A stretch of 64,000 bases of DNA from an uncultured Saprospiraceae bacterium (lineage in GTDB: Bacteria; Bacteroidota; Bacteroidia; Chitinophagales; Saprospiraceae). Where the stretch lies: the NCBI GenBank assembly GCA_937981555.1, contig CALJOK010000013.1:1-64000 (forward strand), in the 5' to 3' direction. Shown here piece after piece: positions 18,294-27,898 of the stretch. The position numbers were made by a program, and so were the translations under genes. Each line of letters begins with the position of its first letter. The first letter of the stretch is position 1. The notes under the pieces are model-generated. The model made no database searches and had not been told where the DNA came from. It worked only from the letters and a program-made list of their open reading frames with translations.

Positions 18294-18961
18294 AGGCGTA
18301 TAAATAATAAGTTTTAAACATTGTTGGTAACTCATTCTATTAGGTATTCATTTTGATATACTAATAAGGTAACTATATCGGATTTTAATTCACGTAAATA
18401 TATTGTTACATAAATAATTTTACATAAATGAACTGTTATGTGACTTATTTGACTTTTAATTGTCCAAATGATTGGAAATATATTTTATTTTTCCCATTTT
18501 AGAGCAACCCTTACAGTTCCAAATGAAAATAGAGAGAAAACATTTTTTTTTAAACGCAAAAATTTATTCATTATGTTAATTCTGTACATTGCAACCGGCG
18601 CGTTTATCATGGGAGGAGCACTAATTACTTTCTCCAACTTGCTTTCACAGAGAAGCAGAAAGTGGTAAAAACTTTTAAACTACAAAATCTTACTTCAGAT
18701 TATTTTCCCCCGACATCTCATATTATATATCACACAACACAGGCTTCCTAAAAAGAGTCACCTTACAGCCAATTAGATTTTGCACCATTATTTTTACTTT
18801 ATTGTTTATACATCACCTGTGTAACTCTTTCTTCTTATTTACTTATTTGTAAATAGTGATGACTATAAGCTGGGTGGTTTATAGGTTGTCCTTATGTAAT
18901 TTATTACTCTATTGGAGTTAATGAAACATATTACATATAGTAAAAACAGAAAGTCAAAGTC
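18294..18961. other. long intergenic region with one possible small membrane ORF
   Basis: About 670 bp between convergent genes. Apart from the 31-codon frame at 18573-18668, no feature is visible: no clear terminator, tRNA or repeat. Confidence 0.4.
18573..18668 (+). CDS. possible 31-residue single-pass membrane protein
   Basis: An ATG at 18573 opens a 31-codon frame with one hydrophobic segment (LILYIATGAFIMGGALITF) followed by a basic tail ending SRKW, the layout of small inner-membrane proteins. The frame also continues upstream to 18468, but that part has no protein-like character. No homologue is recognised, and a chance ORF is quite possible. Confidence 0.25.
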   Translation: MLILYIATGAFIMGGALITFSNLLSQRSRKW

Positions 18962-19402
18962 TTACTTTTTTAAATATAATTTCTTAATTCGAACCATTGG
19001 GCCAGGACACATTGCTCGATGGCAATTCATACAGCTTTCTACTAAGCCTTGGAAAAGAATTTCTGTGTCTTTTTCCGAACTAACTTTTAATTGTTCCAAC
19101 ATATTGAGGTAAGCATCGGCATATAATTTATATTTTTTACTAGCTGCCTTTTCTGGTTCAGTTGCCTGAGCAGTATGGATTTTTTCAAACTTTGCTAGGA
19201 CTTCCAATTTATCTCCACTTTCAATTTGTTCTTTCATTCGCATTCCATCATCAAACATTTCTCGCATCAATAAAGCTAATTCACTATCGCCATTTGGATT
19301 TGGTTGGATCGGTGGAAGATCAGAATTAGATTGGTCTACGTCAGAGCAAGCAAAAACGAATAGCATTAAAAATAAGATAAAAGAGGTGAGATATATTTTC
19401 AT
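18962..19402 (-). CDS. lipoprotein with one cytochrome c heme site
   Basis: 146 residues. A lipoprotein signal ends at FACS (Cys19). After a Pro/Asn-rich spacer comes a helical domain with a single heme-binding motif C124-M-N-C-H128 near the C-terminus and a following CPGP. A C-terminal CxxCH after helices is typical of the four-helix cytochrome c' type, although here the protein is lipid-anchored. A role in electron transfer or in sensing small ligands in the periplasm or outer membrane is inferred. The gene is leftward and alone; neighbours do not clarify its partner. Confidence 0.8.
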   Translation of the reverse strand: MKIYLTSFILFLMLFVFACSDVDQSNSDLPPIQPNPNGDSELALLMREMFDDGMRMKEQIESGDKLEVLAKFEKIHTAQATEPEKAASKKYKLYADAYLNMLEQLKVSSEKDTEILFQGLVESCMNCHRAMCPGPMVRIKKLYLKK

Positions 19403-19682
19403 GTGATAATGGTCAAAGTGATTTAATAAAAAGTTATTGACGTAAAGATAAGCAAGCTTATTTTTTTCAAATAATAAAACGGAATTATTTACTGGTTCTG
19501 GTTGATGATAATAATCAATATTTTTTGATACACTTTATTAAATTACCCTCTAGAGATTTTATCAAATTAGAAACTAAAAATAGTTTACTCAATTTCAACG
19601 CTAATTATTATCTTAATGGTTTTAATTAAGAGAGTGAATCTAAATGTAGACTATTGATAGCCTATTTTAAAAACAACTATAT

Positions 19683-19940
19683 ATGTCAAACAAAAAAGCA
19701 AAAGAGTATTGGAGTAAAAACCTCCGCTATCTTGCTATTCTTCTTTCCATCTGGTTTGTAGTTTCCTATGTCTGTGGGATACTTTTAGTGGATCAATTAA
19801 ACACTATTCGTCTTGGAGGATTCAAATTAGGATTCTGGTTTGCTCAGCAAGGCTCTATTTATGTATTCGTAGTTTTGATTTTTGTCTATGTGAATTGGAT
19901 GAATAAACTCGACAAGGAATACGGCTTTGACGAAGAGTAA
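19683..19940 (+). CDS. DUF4212 small subunit of Na+/solute symporter
   Basis: 85 residues with two transmembrane helices (about 14-36 and 50-70), starting MSNKKAKEYWSKNLRYL, which is the DUF4212 pattern (YWxxNLR). Members of this family are coded next to sodium/solute symporters of the VC_2705 type and are thought to form their small subunit. The symporter gene follows 35 bp downstream, consistent with one operon. Confidence 0.93.
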   Translation: MSNKKAKEYWSKNLRYLAILLSIWFVVSYVCGILLVDQLNTIRLGGFKLGFWFAQQGSIYVFVVLIFVYVNWMNKLDKEYGFDEE

Positions 19941-19975
19941 TTTCTCCTAATTTTAAACAACAAAACGAAAAAAAA

Positions 19976-21754
19976 ATGAGTGTTCAAACATGGACTTGGA
20001 TATTAGTAGGGATAACATTTACCCTATACTTTGGAATCGCAATTTGGGCAAGAGCAGGCTCAACTAAAGAATTTTATATAGCTGGCGGAGGTGTATCTCC
20101 TCTTGCCAATGGAATGGCAACTGCTGCCGATTGGATGAGTGCTGCATCTTTTATTTCTATGGCAGGAATTATTTCTTTTAGTGGATATGATGGATCTGTT
20201 TATTTAATGGGATGGACAGGAGGTTATGTTTTGCTGGCATTATTGCTAGCCCCTTACCTAAGGAAATTTGGGAAATTTACTGTTCCAGATTTTATTGGAG
20301 ATCGATATTATTCTAATACTGCACGTACTGTTGCCGTTTTTTGCGCATTGATCGTTTCCTTCACTTATGTTGCAGGACAAATGCGCGGAGTAGGAATTGT
20401 ATTTTCACAGTTTCTACAAGTACAAATTCATTGGGGAGTAATCATTGGAATGTGCGTCGTATTGTTCTTTGCATTTCTAGGAGGAATGAAAGGAATTACC
20501 TACACGCAAGTAGCTCAATATTGTGTGTTGATTTTTGCGTTCATGGTTCCTGCGATTTTTATTTCCATAAAAATGACTGGAAATCCTGTTCCTCAATTAG
20601 GAATGGGTGGAACTTTAGAAAATGGAAATTACCTGCTCGATACTTTGGATGAACTGCACACCAAACTTGGATTTAATGAATATACGAGTGGTTCAAAAAG
20701 TAAATGGGATGTATTCGCCATCACTTGTGCATTGATGGTTGGAACAGCAGGATTGCCTCACGTAATCGTTCGGTTTTTTACGGTAGCAAAAGTAAGAGAT
20801 GCTAGGAAGTCAGCTGGTTATGCCTTATTCCTGATTGCCATTCTTTATACAACTGCACCAGCCATAGCAGTTTTTTCAAGAACAAATTTGATTGAAACCG
20901 TTAGTGAAAAACCCTATTCAGAAATTCCAGAATGGTTTTCTAATTGGGAAAATACAGGACTCATCGCATGGACGGATAAAAACAATGATGGGAAAATTCA
21001 ATATGTAGCAGGTAATGCTTTGGATGGTAAAAAACCAATATTTACGGATGAAAGAGGTGCACATGGTCAAAGAATAATTGAAAATGGTAGCATGAAAACG
21101 GCTAACGAACTTTATGTTGATCGAGACATCATGGTATTGGCCAATCCTGAAATTGCGGATCTTCCAAACTGGGTGATCGCATTGGTAGCAGCAGGTGGAT
21201 TGGCTGCAGCTTTATCAACAGCAGCAGGTTTGCTCCTAGTAATTTCTACGTCTGTTTCTAGAGATTTAGTGAAGATGCAACTGCGTCCTAATATTTCTGA
21301 AAAATCGGAATTAAGAGTAGCTAGAGGTAGTATTGTAGTGGCAGTTCTCATTGCCGGAATATTTGGAATATATCCGCCTGGGTTTGTCGCCGCCGTCGTC
21401 GCACTAGCCTTTGGACTAGCTGCGGCCTCATTTTTTCCTGCGATTATTTTAGGGATATTTGATAAGCGAATGAATCGGGAAGGAGCAATAGCAGGGATGG
21501 TAGTTGGAATCACTTTGATGTTATTTTATATGATCCGCTACAAAACAGGATTGATTGGTGTAATGGATCCACGTCCTGCAAGTGAGTGGTGGTTTGGAAC
21601 TTCTCCTGAAGGATTTGGTACGGTTGCCATGGTGGTGAATTTTGTTGTTTCGATGGTGGTCTCTAGAATGACTCCACCACCACCACAATACGTTCAAGAC
21701 ATTGTAGAGAACATTAGAATTCCAAGTGGAGCAGGTGACGCTGTTGATCATTAA
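19976..21754 (+). CDS. sodium/solute symporter, VC_2705-type (acetate-like substrate)
   Basis: 592 residues with about 13 transmembrane helices of the SSF (LeuT-fold) family. The N-terminus shows the typical FYIAGGGVSPLANGMATAAD and the ADWMSAASFISM motif. A hydrophilic insertion lies between helices at about 300-390, and the C-terminal region has GLAAALSTAAGLLLV. The closest well-known relatives carry acetate or other short carboxylates (ActP-like). The preceding DUF4212 gene and the following acs and prpE-like genes support uptake of short fatty acids followed by activation to CoA esters. Substrate is inferred. Confidence 0.92.
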   Translation: MSVQTWTWILVGITFTLYFGIAIWARAGSTKEFYIAGGGVSPLANGMATAADWMSAASFISMAGIISFSGYDGSVYLMGWTGGYVLLALLLAPYLRKFGKFTVPDFIGDRYYSNTARTVAVFCALIVSFTYVAGQMRGVGIVFSQFLQVQIHWGVIIGMCVVLFFAFLGGMKGITYTQVAQYCVLIFAFMVPAIFISIKMTGNPVPQLGMGGTLENGNYLLDTLDELHTKLGFNEYTSGSKSKWDVFAITCALMVGTAGLPHVIVRFFTVAKVRDARKSAGYALFLIAILYTTAPAIAVFSRTNLIETVSEKPYSEIPEWFSNWENTGLIAWTDKNNDGKIQYVAGNALDGKKPIFTDERGAHGQRIIENGSMKTANELYVDRDIMVLANPEIADLPNWVIALVAAGGLAAALSTAAGLLLVISTSVSRDLVKMQLRPNISEKSELRVARGSIVVAVLIAGIFGIYPPGFVAAVVALAFGLAAASFFPAIILGIFDKRMNREGAIAGMVVGITLMLFYMIRYKTGLIGVMDPRPASEWWFGTSPEGFGTVAMVVNFVVSMVVSRMTPPPPQYVQDIVENIRIPSGAGDAVDH

Positions 21755-21834
21755 ATTTTATTTATAAGACAAAATTACCTTATAGTCCTTTTAATATGTG
21801 TTGCTATTTTAAGGCTAATCCATTTGAAAAAAAA

Positions 21835-21875
21835 ATCTCAACTTTTGAAATATTTAAAAGTTGGGATTTTTTTTT
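21835..21875 (+). terminator. Rho-independent terminator after the symporter gene
   Basis: A 12-bp stem with one G-U pair (21835-21846 with 21856-21867), preceded by A9 and followed by T9. It separates the symporter operon from acs. Confidence 0.8.
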
Positions 21876-22002
21876 GTAAAAATTAAGATGTTGAATTTCA
21901 TTTCATTATTATTGTTTGTTCATTTTAAAAGAACATTCTAAGTGGAGTTGGAGGTACAACAAACTTCCTTTCTATTTTTTTAACTAAAAAATCAAGAGTA
22001 AG

Positions 22003-23904
22003 ATGACTCATCAAATCAAGACGTTTAAAGAATATCAAAAAACTTATACTGAAAGTGTAAAAAGTCCCGAGAAGTTTTGGGCAAAACAAGCCAAGACTTT
22101 TACTTGGATGAAGCCCTGGAAGAAGGTGTTAGAATCTGATTTTAAAACGCCTGATGTAAAATGGTTTATTGATGGTAAAATGAATATCACCGAAAATTGC
22201 TTAGATCGTCACCTTGAAAAAAGAGGGAATGAAATCGCATTAATTTGGGAACCCAACGATCCTAGTCAACCTTTTAAAACATATACCTACCAAGAATTAT
22301 ATACGGAAGTTTGTCGCTGCGCAAATATGTTGAAAGCTAACGGAATCAAAAAAGGTGATCGAGTTTGTTTTTACATGCCGATGGTGGCGGAGTTGACGAT
22401 TGCAGTTTTAGCATGTGCAAGAATTGGAGCAATTCACTCGGTAGTCTTCGCAGGTTTTTCAGCGAATGCTTTGGCTGATCGAATTAAAGATTCGTCTTGC
22501 AAAATGGTGATTTGTTCTGACTATAATAATCGAGGGACTAAAAATATTCCAGTCAAACAGGTGGTCGATGATGCTTTGAAAATGGGATGTAAAAGTATAG
22601 AAACCGTCATCGTTCATCAAAATACTGACGGCAAAGTTAAAATGAAAAAAGGTCGGGACAAATGGTGGCACGAAGCAATCGCAGGCAAACGAAAAACGTG
22701 CAAGCCAACCCAGATGGATTCCGAAGATGTATTATTTATTTTATACACTTCTGGTTCGACGGGTAAGCCAAAAGGTGTCGTGCACACTTGCGGTGGTTAC
22801 ATGGTTTACACTTCTTATTCATTTAGTAATGTTTTCCAATATCAAGCGGGGGATGTGTATTGGTGTACGGCAGATATCGGTTGGATTACTGGTCATTCTT
22901 ATATTATTTATGGCCCACTTTTGACAGGGGCGACGACGATGATGTTTGAAGGGGTTCCGACTTTTCCAGATGCAGGACGGTTTTGGCATATTTGTGAAAA
23001 ACATAAAGTCAATCAATTTTATACAGCACCAACTGCAATTCGAGCATTGATGGCGATGGGCGATCATTGGCCGAGTCACTATGATTTGAGTTCTTTAAAA
23101 GTACTTGGAACTGTTGGCGAACCAATCAACGAAGAAGCCTGGAATTGGTACAAAGAAAAAATTGGGAAAGATACATTACCCATCGTTGATACTTGGTGGC
23201 AAACAGAAACTGGCGGAATTATGATTTCTGGCTTGGGAGATATTTCTCCTCAAAAACCAACTTACGCAGGTTATCCTTTGCCGGGTATTCAAATGTGTTT
23301 GGTCAGTCCAGAAGGAAAAGAAATCAAAGGAAATGGAAAAGAAGGATTGCTCTGCATTAAATTTCCCTGGCCATCGATGATTCGAACGACTTATGGAGAT
23401 CATGAAAGATGCCGACAAGTTTATTTTTCTGCTTTTGAAAATATGTATTTCACAGGTGATGGAGCACGTCGAGACAAGAATGGAATGTACCGAATCATCG
23501 GACGTGTAGATGATGTTATCAATGTATCTGGTCATCGAATGGGAACTGCCGAAGTAGAGAATGCGATCAATGAGCATGAAAATGTTATCGAGTCGGCGGT
23601 AGTTGGTTATCCGCATGACATCAAAGGACAAGGCATATATGCTTATGTGATTGTCAACGGAAATGTAAAAGATGAAGACACTTTTAGAAAAGAAGTCCTC
23701 AAAGTTGTAAGGAAAGAAATTGGACCTATTGCAAAACCTGATAAAATTCAAATCGTTTCTGGTTTGCCAAAAACTCGTTCAGGAAAAATTATGAGAAGGA
23801 TTTTGAGGAAAATTGCTTCGGGTGATACTTCCAAATTGGGAGATGTAAGTACATTGTTAAATCCTGATGTAGTGAAAGAAGTGATGGAAGGTGCATTGGT
23901 TTAA
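22003..23904 (+). CDS. acs: acetyl-CoA synthetase
   Basis: Makes acetyl-CoA from acetate, ATP and CoA through acetyl-AMP. 633 residues, normal length. The AMP-binding signature YTSGSTGKPKGVVHT is near 247-261; DTWWQTETGG near 398; the hinge GRVDDVINVSGHRMGT near 505; and the C-terminal catalytic lysine motif KTRSGKIMRR near 590, where the lysine is a known acetylation site in the family. Downstream of the symporter but behind a terminator, it forms a functional acetate-use module with it. Confidence 0.96.
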   Translation: MTHQIKTFKEYQKTYTESVKSPEKFWAKQAKTFTWMKPWKKVLESDFKTPDVKWFIDGKMNITENCLDRHLEKRGNEIALIWEPNDPSQPFKTYTYQELYTEVCRCANMLKANGIKKGDRVCFYMPMVAELTIAVLACARIGAIHSVVFAGFSANALADRIKDSSCKMVICSDYNNRGTKNIPVKQVVDDALKMGCKSIETVIVHQNTDGKVKMKKGRDKWWHEAIAGKRKTCKPTQMDSEDVLFILYTSGSTGKPKGVVHTCGGYMVYTSYSFSNVFQYQAGDVYWCTADIGWITGHSYIIYGPLLTGATTMMFEGVPTFPDAGRFWHICEKHKVNQFYTAPTAIRALMAMGDHWPSHYDLSSLKVLGTVGEPINEEAWNWYKEKIGKDTLPIVDTWWQTETGGIMISGLGDISPQKPTYAGYPLPGIQMCLVSPEGKEIKGNGKEGLLCIKFPWPSMIRTTYGDHERCRQVYFSAFENMYFTGDGARRDKNGMYRIIGRVDDVINVSGHRMGTAEVENAINEHENVIESAVVGYPHDIKGQGIYAYVIVNGNVKDEDTFRKEVLKVVRKEIGPIAKPDKIQIVSGLPKTRSGKIMRRILRKIASGDTSKLGDVSTLLNPDVVKEVMEGALV

Positions 23905-23920
23905 AAATAAGGTTTCGATT

Positions 23921-23949
23921 TTAGGAGGTTACTTCAAGTAACCTCCTAA
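23921..23949. promoter_or_regulatory. perfect 29-bp palindrome between acs and prpE-like gene
   Basis: Two 14-bp arms (23921-23934 and 23936-23949) around a central C, core GGTTACTTCAAGTAACC. There is no T-run after it, so it is not a classic terminator. It shares its core with the palindrome at 23976-24002, 55 bp away. It could be an operator, mRNA processing site or repeat. Confidence 0.6.
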
Positions 23950-23975
23950 ATTATTAAATCTTAAGAGAAAAAATT

Positions 23976-24002
23976 TAAGAGGTTACTCGAAGTAACCGCT
24001 TA
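23976..24002. promoter_or_regulatory. second palindrome with the same core, upstream of prpE-like gene
   Basis: TAAG(A)GGTTACT at 23976-23987 pairs with 23991-24002 with one A/G mismatch. The core GGTTACTCGAAGTAACC differs from that of the upstream palindrome only at the two centre positions. It lies 44 bp before the next start codon. Confidence 0.55.
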
Positions 24003-24046
24003 AAATAGCTCGACACAATTTTTTGTCTAAAACAGAAACGATAAAA

Positions 24047-25951
24047 ATGAGTTATTCCAATATTTATAAAACCAGTCTCCAAGATTCAGAAAATTTTTGG
24101 AAGCAACAAGCCGAAAATATTGAGTGGTTTAATTTTCCAAAAAACATTTTGTCTTATGACGAAGATGGTTTACCACGATGGTATAAAGGGGGAAAATTAA
24201 ATACTTCATATTTGGCTTTGGATTATCATGTCGAACAAGGAAGGGGGGAGCAGGTCGCAATTATTTATGACTCACCAGTCACGAATACCAAACGACAATA
24301 TACTTATCGAGAACTTTTAGATAAGGTTGCGACCTTCGCTGGCGTGCTAAAAAAACTCGGTGTCGAAAAAGGAGATCGAGTAATTATTTATATGCCGATG
24401 ATTCCTGAAACAGTTGTCGCCATGTTGGCTTGTGCGAGATTAGGAGCAGTTCACTCGGTTGTTTTTGGAGGGTTCGCTGCGCATGAATTAGCGATAAGAA
24501 TTGATGATGCACAACCTAAAGTTTTACTGACCGCTTCTTGCGGAAAAGAAATTAACAAAGTAATTCCGTACTTACCAATTATCAACGCAGCCATCGAAGA
24601 AGCCGATCATCAAGTAGATGCATGCGTCGTTTTTCAAAGAGAAATTTTTCAAGCAGAGTTAAAAGAAGGCAGAGATTATGATTGGGAAACGATTGTAAAT
24701 AGTACATCCCAGCATACTTACGTAGAAGTAGATGCTACTGATCCGCTTTACATTTTATACACTTCAGGAACGACAGGACAACCAAAAGGAATCGTAAGAG
24801 ATAATGGTGGACATGCGGTGGCTATGAAAAATACGATGTCTTGGGTATACGGCACTCAATCTGGAGATGTGTATTGGGCAGCTTCAGATGTAGGTTGGGT
24901 GGTCGGACATTCGTACATTGTTTATGCACCGCTAATTCATGGATGCACGACTGTTTTGTTTGAAGGAAAACCAATTAAGACGCCCGACGCAGGAACATTT
25001 TGGAGAGTAGTTGATGAATATAAAGTGAAAGTTTTATTTACCGCACCAACGGCATTTCGAGCAATAAAAAAAGAAGACTCGAATGGTTTGCTCCATCAAA
25101 AATATGATACCTCTAGTTTGAAATATATTTTTCTCGCAGGCGAACGAACAGACGAAGCAACTTACGATTGGTTAACAAAACTCTTACAAGTTCCAGTTAT
25201 TGATCATTGGTGGCAAACAGAATCAGGTTCGCCGATGTTGTCAAATTTGGCTGGAATAGATTTGAAAAAAATAAAACCGGGTTCAGCTTCACAGTCCGTT
25301 TTTGGTTTTGATATTCAAATTTTAGATGCTGACGGAAATTCTTTGCCGCCAAATACGGAAGGAGCAGTTGCGATAAAATTACCATTACCTCCTGGCTGCC
25401 TTCCTAATTTATGGAATGATACTAAACGATTTAAGCAATCTTATTTATCTCAATTTGAAGGATATTATTTTTCAGGTGACGGAGGGTATGTGGATGAAGA
25501 TGGTTACTTTTTTATCACGGGAAGAATTGATGATATTATCAATGTGGCAGGACATCGACTTTCGACGGCAGAGATGGAAGAAGTTTTAGCTTCACATCCA
25601 ACAGTTGCAGAATGTGCGGTGGTTGGAATTGCAGATGAATTAAAAGGACAGGTTCCGGTTGGGTTTGTGGTTTTAAAATCAGGAGTAGAAATATTAGAAG
25701 ATGATTTGGAAAAAGAACTCATCCAAATGGTGAGAGAAAAGATTGGTCCAGTTGCTTCTTTTAAAAGAGCGGTAGTGGCAGCTCGTTTGCCAAAAACTCG
25801 CTCTGGGAAAATACTGCGAAAAATCATGCGGCACCTAGCAGATGGAAAATCTTTTAATCCGCCTTCAACGATTGAAGATATGAGTGTGCTTGATGAAATT
25901 AAAGATTTATTGAAATTGAAAAAAGTGGGAATAGAATATCAAGATCGTTAA
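24047..25951 (+). CDS. prpE: propionyl-CoA synthetase-like acyl-CoA synthetase
   Basis: Activates propionate or a similar short acid to its CoA ester. The frame opens with TTG at 24023, but ATG 24047 gives the usual start (MSYSNIYKTSLQDSENFW) and 634 residues. Motifs: YTSGTTGQPKGIVRDNGGHA near 245-265 (the RDNGG variant is characteristic of PrpE rather than Acs), DHWWQTESG near 385, GRIDDIINVAGHRLST near 495 and KTRSGKILRK near 585. It follows acs by 142 bp with two matching palindromes between them. PrpE is favoured by the RDNGGHA motif; the exact substrate is inferred. Confidence 0.88.
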   Translation: MSYSNIYKTSLQDSENFWKQQAENIEWFNFPKNILSYDEDGLPRWYKGGKLNTSYLALDYHVEQGRGEQVAIIYDSPVTNTKRQYTYRELLDKVATFAGVLKKLGVEKGDRVIIYMPMIPETVVAMLACARLGAVHSVVFGGFAAHELAIRIDDAQPKVLLTASCGKEINKVIPYLPIINAAIEEADHQVDACVVFQREIFQAELKEGRDYDWETIVNSTSQHTYVEVDATDPLYILYTSGTTGQPKGIVRDNGGHAVAMKNTMSWVYGTQSGDVYWAASDVGWVVGHSYIVYAPLIHGCTTVLFEGKPIKTPDAGTFWRVVDEYKVKVLFTAPTAFRAIKKEDSNGLLHQKYDTSSLKYIFLAGERTDEATYDWLTKLLQVPVIDHWWQTESGSPMLSNLAGIDLKKIKPGSASQSVFGFDIQILDADGNSLPPNTEGAVAIKLPLPPGCLPNLWNDTKRFKQSYLSQFEGYYFSGDGGYVDEDGYFFITGRIDDIINVAGHRLSTAEMEEVLASHPTVAECAVVGIADELKGQVPVGFVVLKSGVEILEDDLEKELIQMVREKIGPVASFKRAVVAARLPKTRSGKILRKIMRHLADGKSFNPPSTIEDMSVLDEIKDLLKLKKVGIEYQDR

Positions 25952-25997
25952 CGGGTACAAGTCTACCGATTTTCATTTTTTTGAAGTTAGAAATAGA

Positions 25998-26034
25998 AGA
26001 CCTTGTAAATGAATTATTTACAAGGTCTTTTATT
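25998..26034. terminator. bidirectional terminator between convergent genes
   Basis: A 13-bp perfect stem (25998-26010 with 26016-26028) followed by TTTATTTT. It lies between the prpE-like gene and the leftward polyamine operon. Confidence 0.75.
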
Positions 26035-26050
26035 TTCTAATAATTCTATT

Positions 26051-27022
26051 TTACCAGCCCAACAAATAACCAAAAATTAATGGCGCAACAATCGTTGCAT
26101 CTGACTCAATGACAAAAGTCGGCGTATCCACATCTATTTTTTCCCAAGTAATTTTTTCATTAGGAACGGCACCAGAGTAGGAACCATAACTTGTTGTCGA
26201 ATCTGAAATTTGGCAGAAGTAAGACCAAAATGGCGTGTCCTCCAATTCCATATCTTGGCGTAACATGGGCACTACACAGATCGGGAAATCACCTGCGATT
26301 CCTCCTCCGATTTGGAAAAATCCAACTCCTTTGTCACCGGCATTTTCTCGATACCAATCTGCCAAAAACATCATGTATTCAATGCCAGATTTTACGGTGG
26401 AAGGTTTGTATTTTTTCATCATGCAATGTGAGGCGAACATATTTCCAGTCGTCGAATCTTCCCAACCAGGAACAATAATCGGAATATTTTTTTCGCAAGC
26501 TGCCATCATCCAAGAATCTTTTGGATTGATTTGCATATACTCATCGAGCGAACCGCTACGAATAATTTGATACAAATATTCATGCGGAAAATATCGTTTG
26601 CGTTCCTTCTTCGCTTTCGACCAAACATCTAACAATTGATTCTCGATGCGGCGCATAGCTTCCATTTCGGGAATGCAAGTATCTGTTACTCGATTATAAT
26701 TTTGATCTAATAATGCTTTTTCATCCGCAGCATTGAGATCTCGATAATTAGGAATTCGTTTGTAATGTTTGTGAGCAACAAGATTAAAAATATCTTCTTC
26801 TAAGTTGGCGCCGGTACATGTGATGATATGAACTTTATCTTTTCGAATCATTTCGGCAAGAGAAATTCCTAGCTCTGCAGTACTCATTGCACCTGCCATA
26901 GTGATCATCATTTTATGACCATTTTTGAGTTGGTCATCGTAGGCTTTGGCAGCATCTACCAAACTTGCTGCATTGAAATGACGATAATGTTTTTTTAGAA
27001 AAGAAGTAATTGGCTTTTTCAT
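26051..27022 (-). CDS. deoxyhypusine-synthase-like protein, probable polyamine aminobutyl transferase
   Basis: 323 residues of the deoxyhypusine synthase fold, an NAD-dependent enzyme that transfers the aminobutyl group of spermidine. Motifs: MITMAGAMSTAELG near 40 and TCTGANLEEDIFNLVAHKHY near 70. Near the C-terminus NEKITWEKI aligns with the catalytic-lysine segment of true DHS, placing the lysine at 295. Bacteria lack the eukaryotic target eIF5A, so another acceptor is expected; homospermidine or spermidine formation is a reasonable guess for this family. The gene overlaps the agmatinase gene by 4 bp (ATGA) and is third in an arginine-to-putrescine operon, which supports a polyamine substrate. 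Confidence 0.9.
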   Translation of the reverse strand: MKKPITSFLKKHYRHFNAASLVDAAKAYDDQLKNGHKMMITMAGAMSTAELGISLAEMIRKDKVHIITCTGANLEEDIFNLVAHKHYKRIPNYRDLNAADEKALLDQNYNRVTDTCIPEMEAMRRIENQLLDVWSKAKKERKRYFPHEYLYQIIRSGSLDEYMQINPKDSWMMAACEKNIPIIVPGWEDSTTGNMFASHCMMKKYKPSTVKSGIEYMMFLADWYRENAGDKGVGFFQIGGGIAGDFPICVVPMLRQDMELEDTPFWSYFCQISDSTTSYGSYSGAVPNEKITWEKIDVDTPTFVIESDATIVAPLIFGYLLGW

Positions 27023-27876
27023 TGTTTTAAAAATTTATAACTCAACATTTTATAATATAATTTAGCGGCTAAGAAATCAGGCGCTTTATTTTCGGGATTA
27101 GGAGCCAATTCGACAATGTCAAAACCGACTACATTTTTTTCTTGAAAAACTTGTTTCAAAAAAATAATCATTGGATACCAAGTCATTCCGCCAGGTTCAG
27201 GTGTTCCCGTAGAAGGCATAATACTTGGATCAAAAACATCTAGATCTAAAGTGATGTACACATTCTCAGTCATTTGACTCACGGCTTTTTCCATCCAATT
27301 TTTTTTGCCATGAATACTTTGAGCGAAGTAGCATTTTCTTTTTTTTAAATATGGCTTCTCTGATTTGTCCATGCTACGAATGCCTACTTGAATCAAGTTA
27401 GTATTTTGCGAAGCGTCAAAAACTGCGCAAGCATGATTGTAAGGCGAGCCATCATATTCAGGTCGCAAATCGGTATGTGCATCTAATTGAAGCACCGTTA
27501 AGTTTTCGAAATGTTCATAGTAAGCTTTGATGAGTCCGATGCTAACAGAATGTTCTCCTCCAAAAAAAGTATTGAATTTTCCTTTTTGTAACAATGCTTT
27601 CGCATGATTGTATGTTGCTTCGAACATTGCTTCAGGACTGCTTTTTTCCAAAACTGGATTCTCTATAACAATACCTTTACGGAAGACTTCGCTTCCCGTT
27701 TCGATGTCATAGATTTCCATGTTTTCGGCAGCTTCTAGAAAAGCATCGAAGCCTTTGTCGGCACCTTTTCCCCAAGTGCTCGTTCCATCGTAAGGGATGG
27801 AAGTGAGGGTGATTTTTGCTGTTTCTGGATTAGCGTATTCTGCTGGGATTCCTGCGAATGTTTTATTGATGTCCAC
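27019..27876 (-). CDS. speB: agmatinase (arginase/ureohydrolase family)
   Basis: Hydrolyses agmatine to putrescine and urea at a binuclear manganese centre. 285 residues. Metal ligands are visible in GGEHSVSIG (near 105), LDAHTDLR (near 131) and TLDLDVFDPS (near 208), with GMTWYPM and the closing EL(A)P motif further on. The start is GTG at 27876; no ATG exists nearby in frame. It lies 22 bp after the arginine decarboxylase gene and overlaps the next gene by 4 bp. Agmatinase rather than arginase is inferred from this operon. Confidence 0.92.
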   Translation of the reverse strand: MDINKTFAGIPAEYANPETAKITLTSIPYDGTSTWGKGADKGFDAFLEAAENMEIYDIETGSEVFRKGIVIENPVLEKSSPEAMFEATYNHAKALLQKGKFNTFFGGEHSVSIGLIKAYYEHFENLTVLQLDAHTDLRPEYDGSPYNHACAVFDASQNTNLIQVGIRSMDKSEKPYLKKRKCYFAQSIHGKKNWMEKAVSQMTENVYITLDLDVFDPSIMPSTGTPEPGGMTWYPMIIFLKQVFQEKNVVGFDIVELAPNPENKAPDFLAAKLYYKMLSYKFLKQ

Positions 27877-27898
27877 TATTTAATTTTTTTTACCAAAA

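Noticed and set aside
21112-21513. 133-codon leftward frame
   Set aside because: Shadow of the symporter gene; its composition mirrors the codons of the real gene.
23176-23751. 191-codon leftward frame
   Set aside because: Shadow of acs, which has every expected motif on the other strand.
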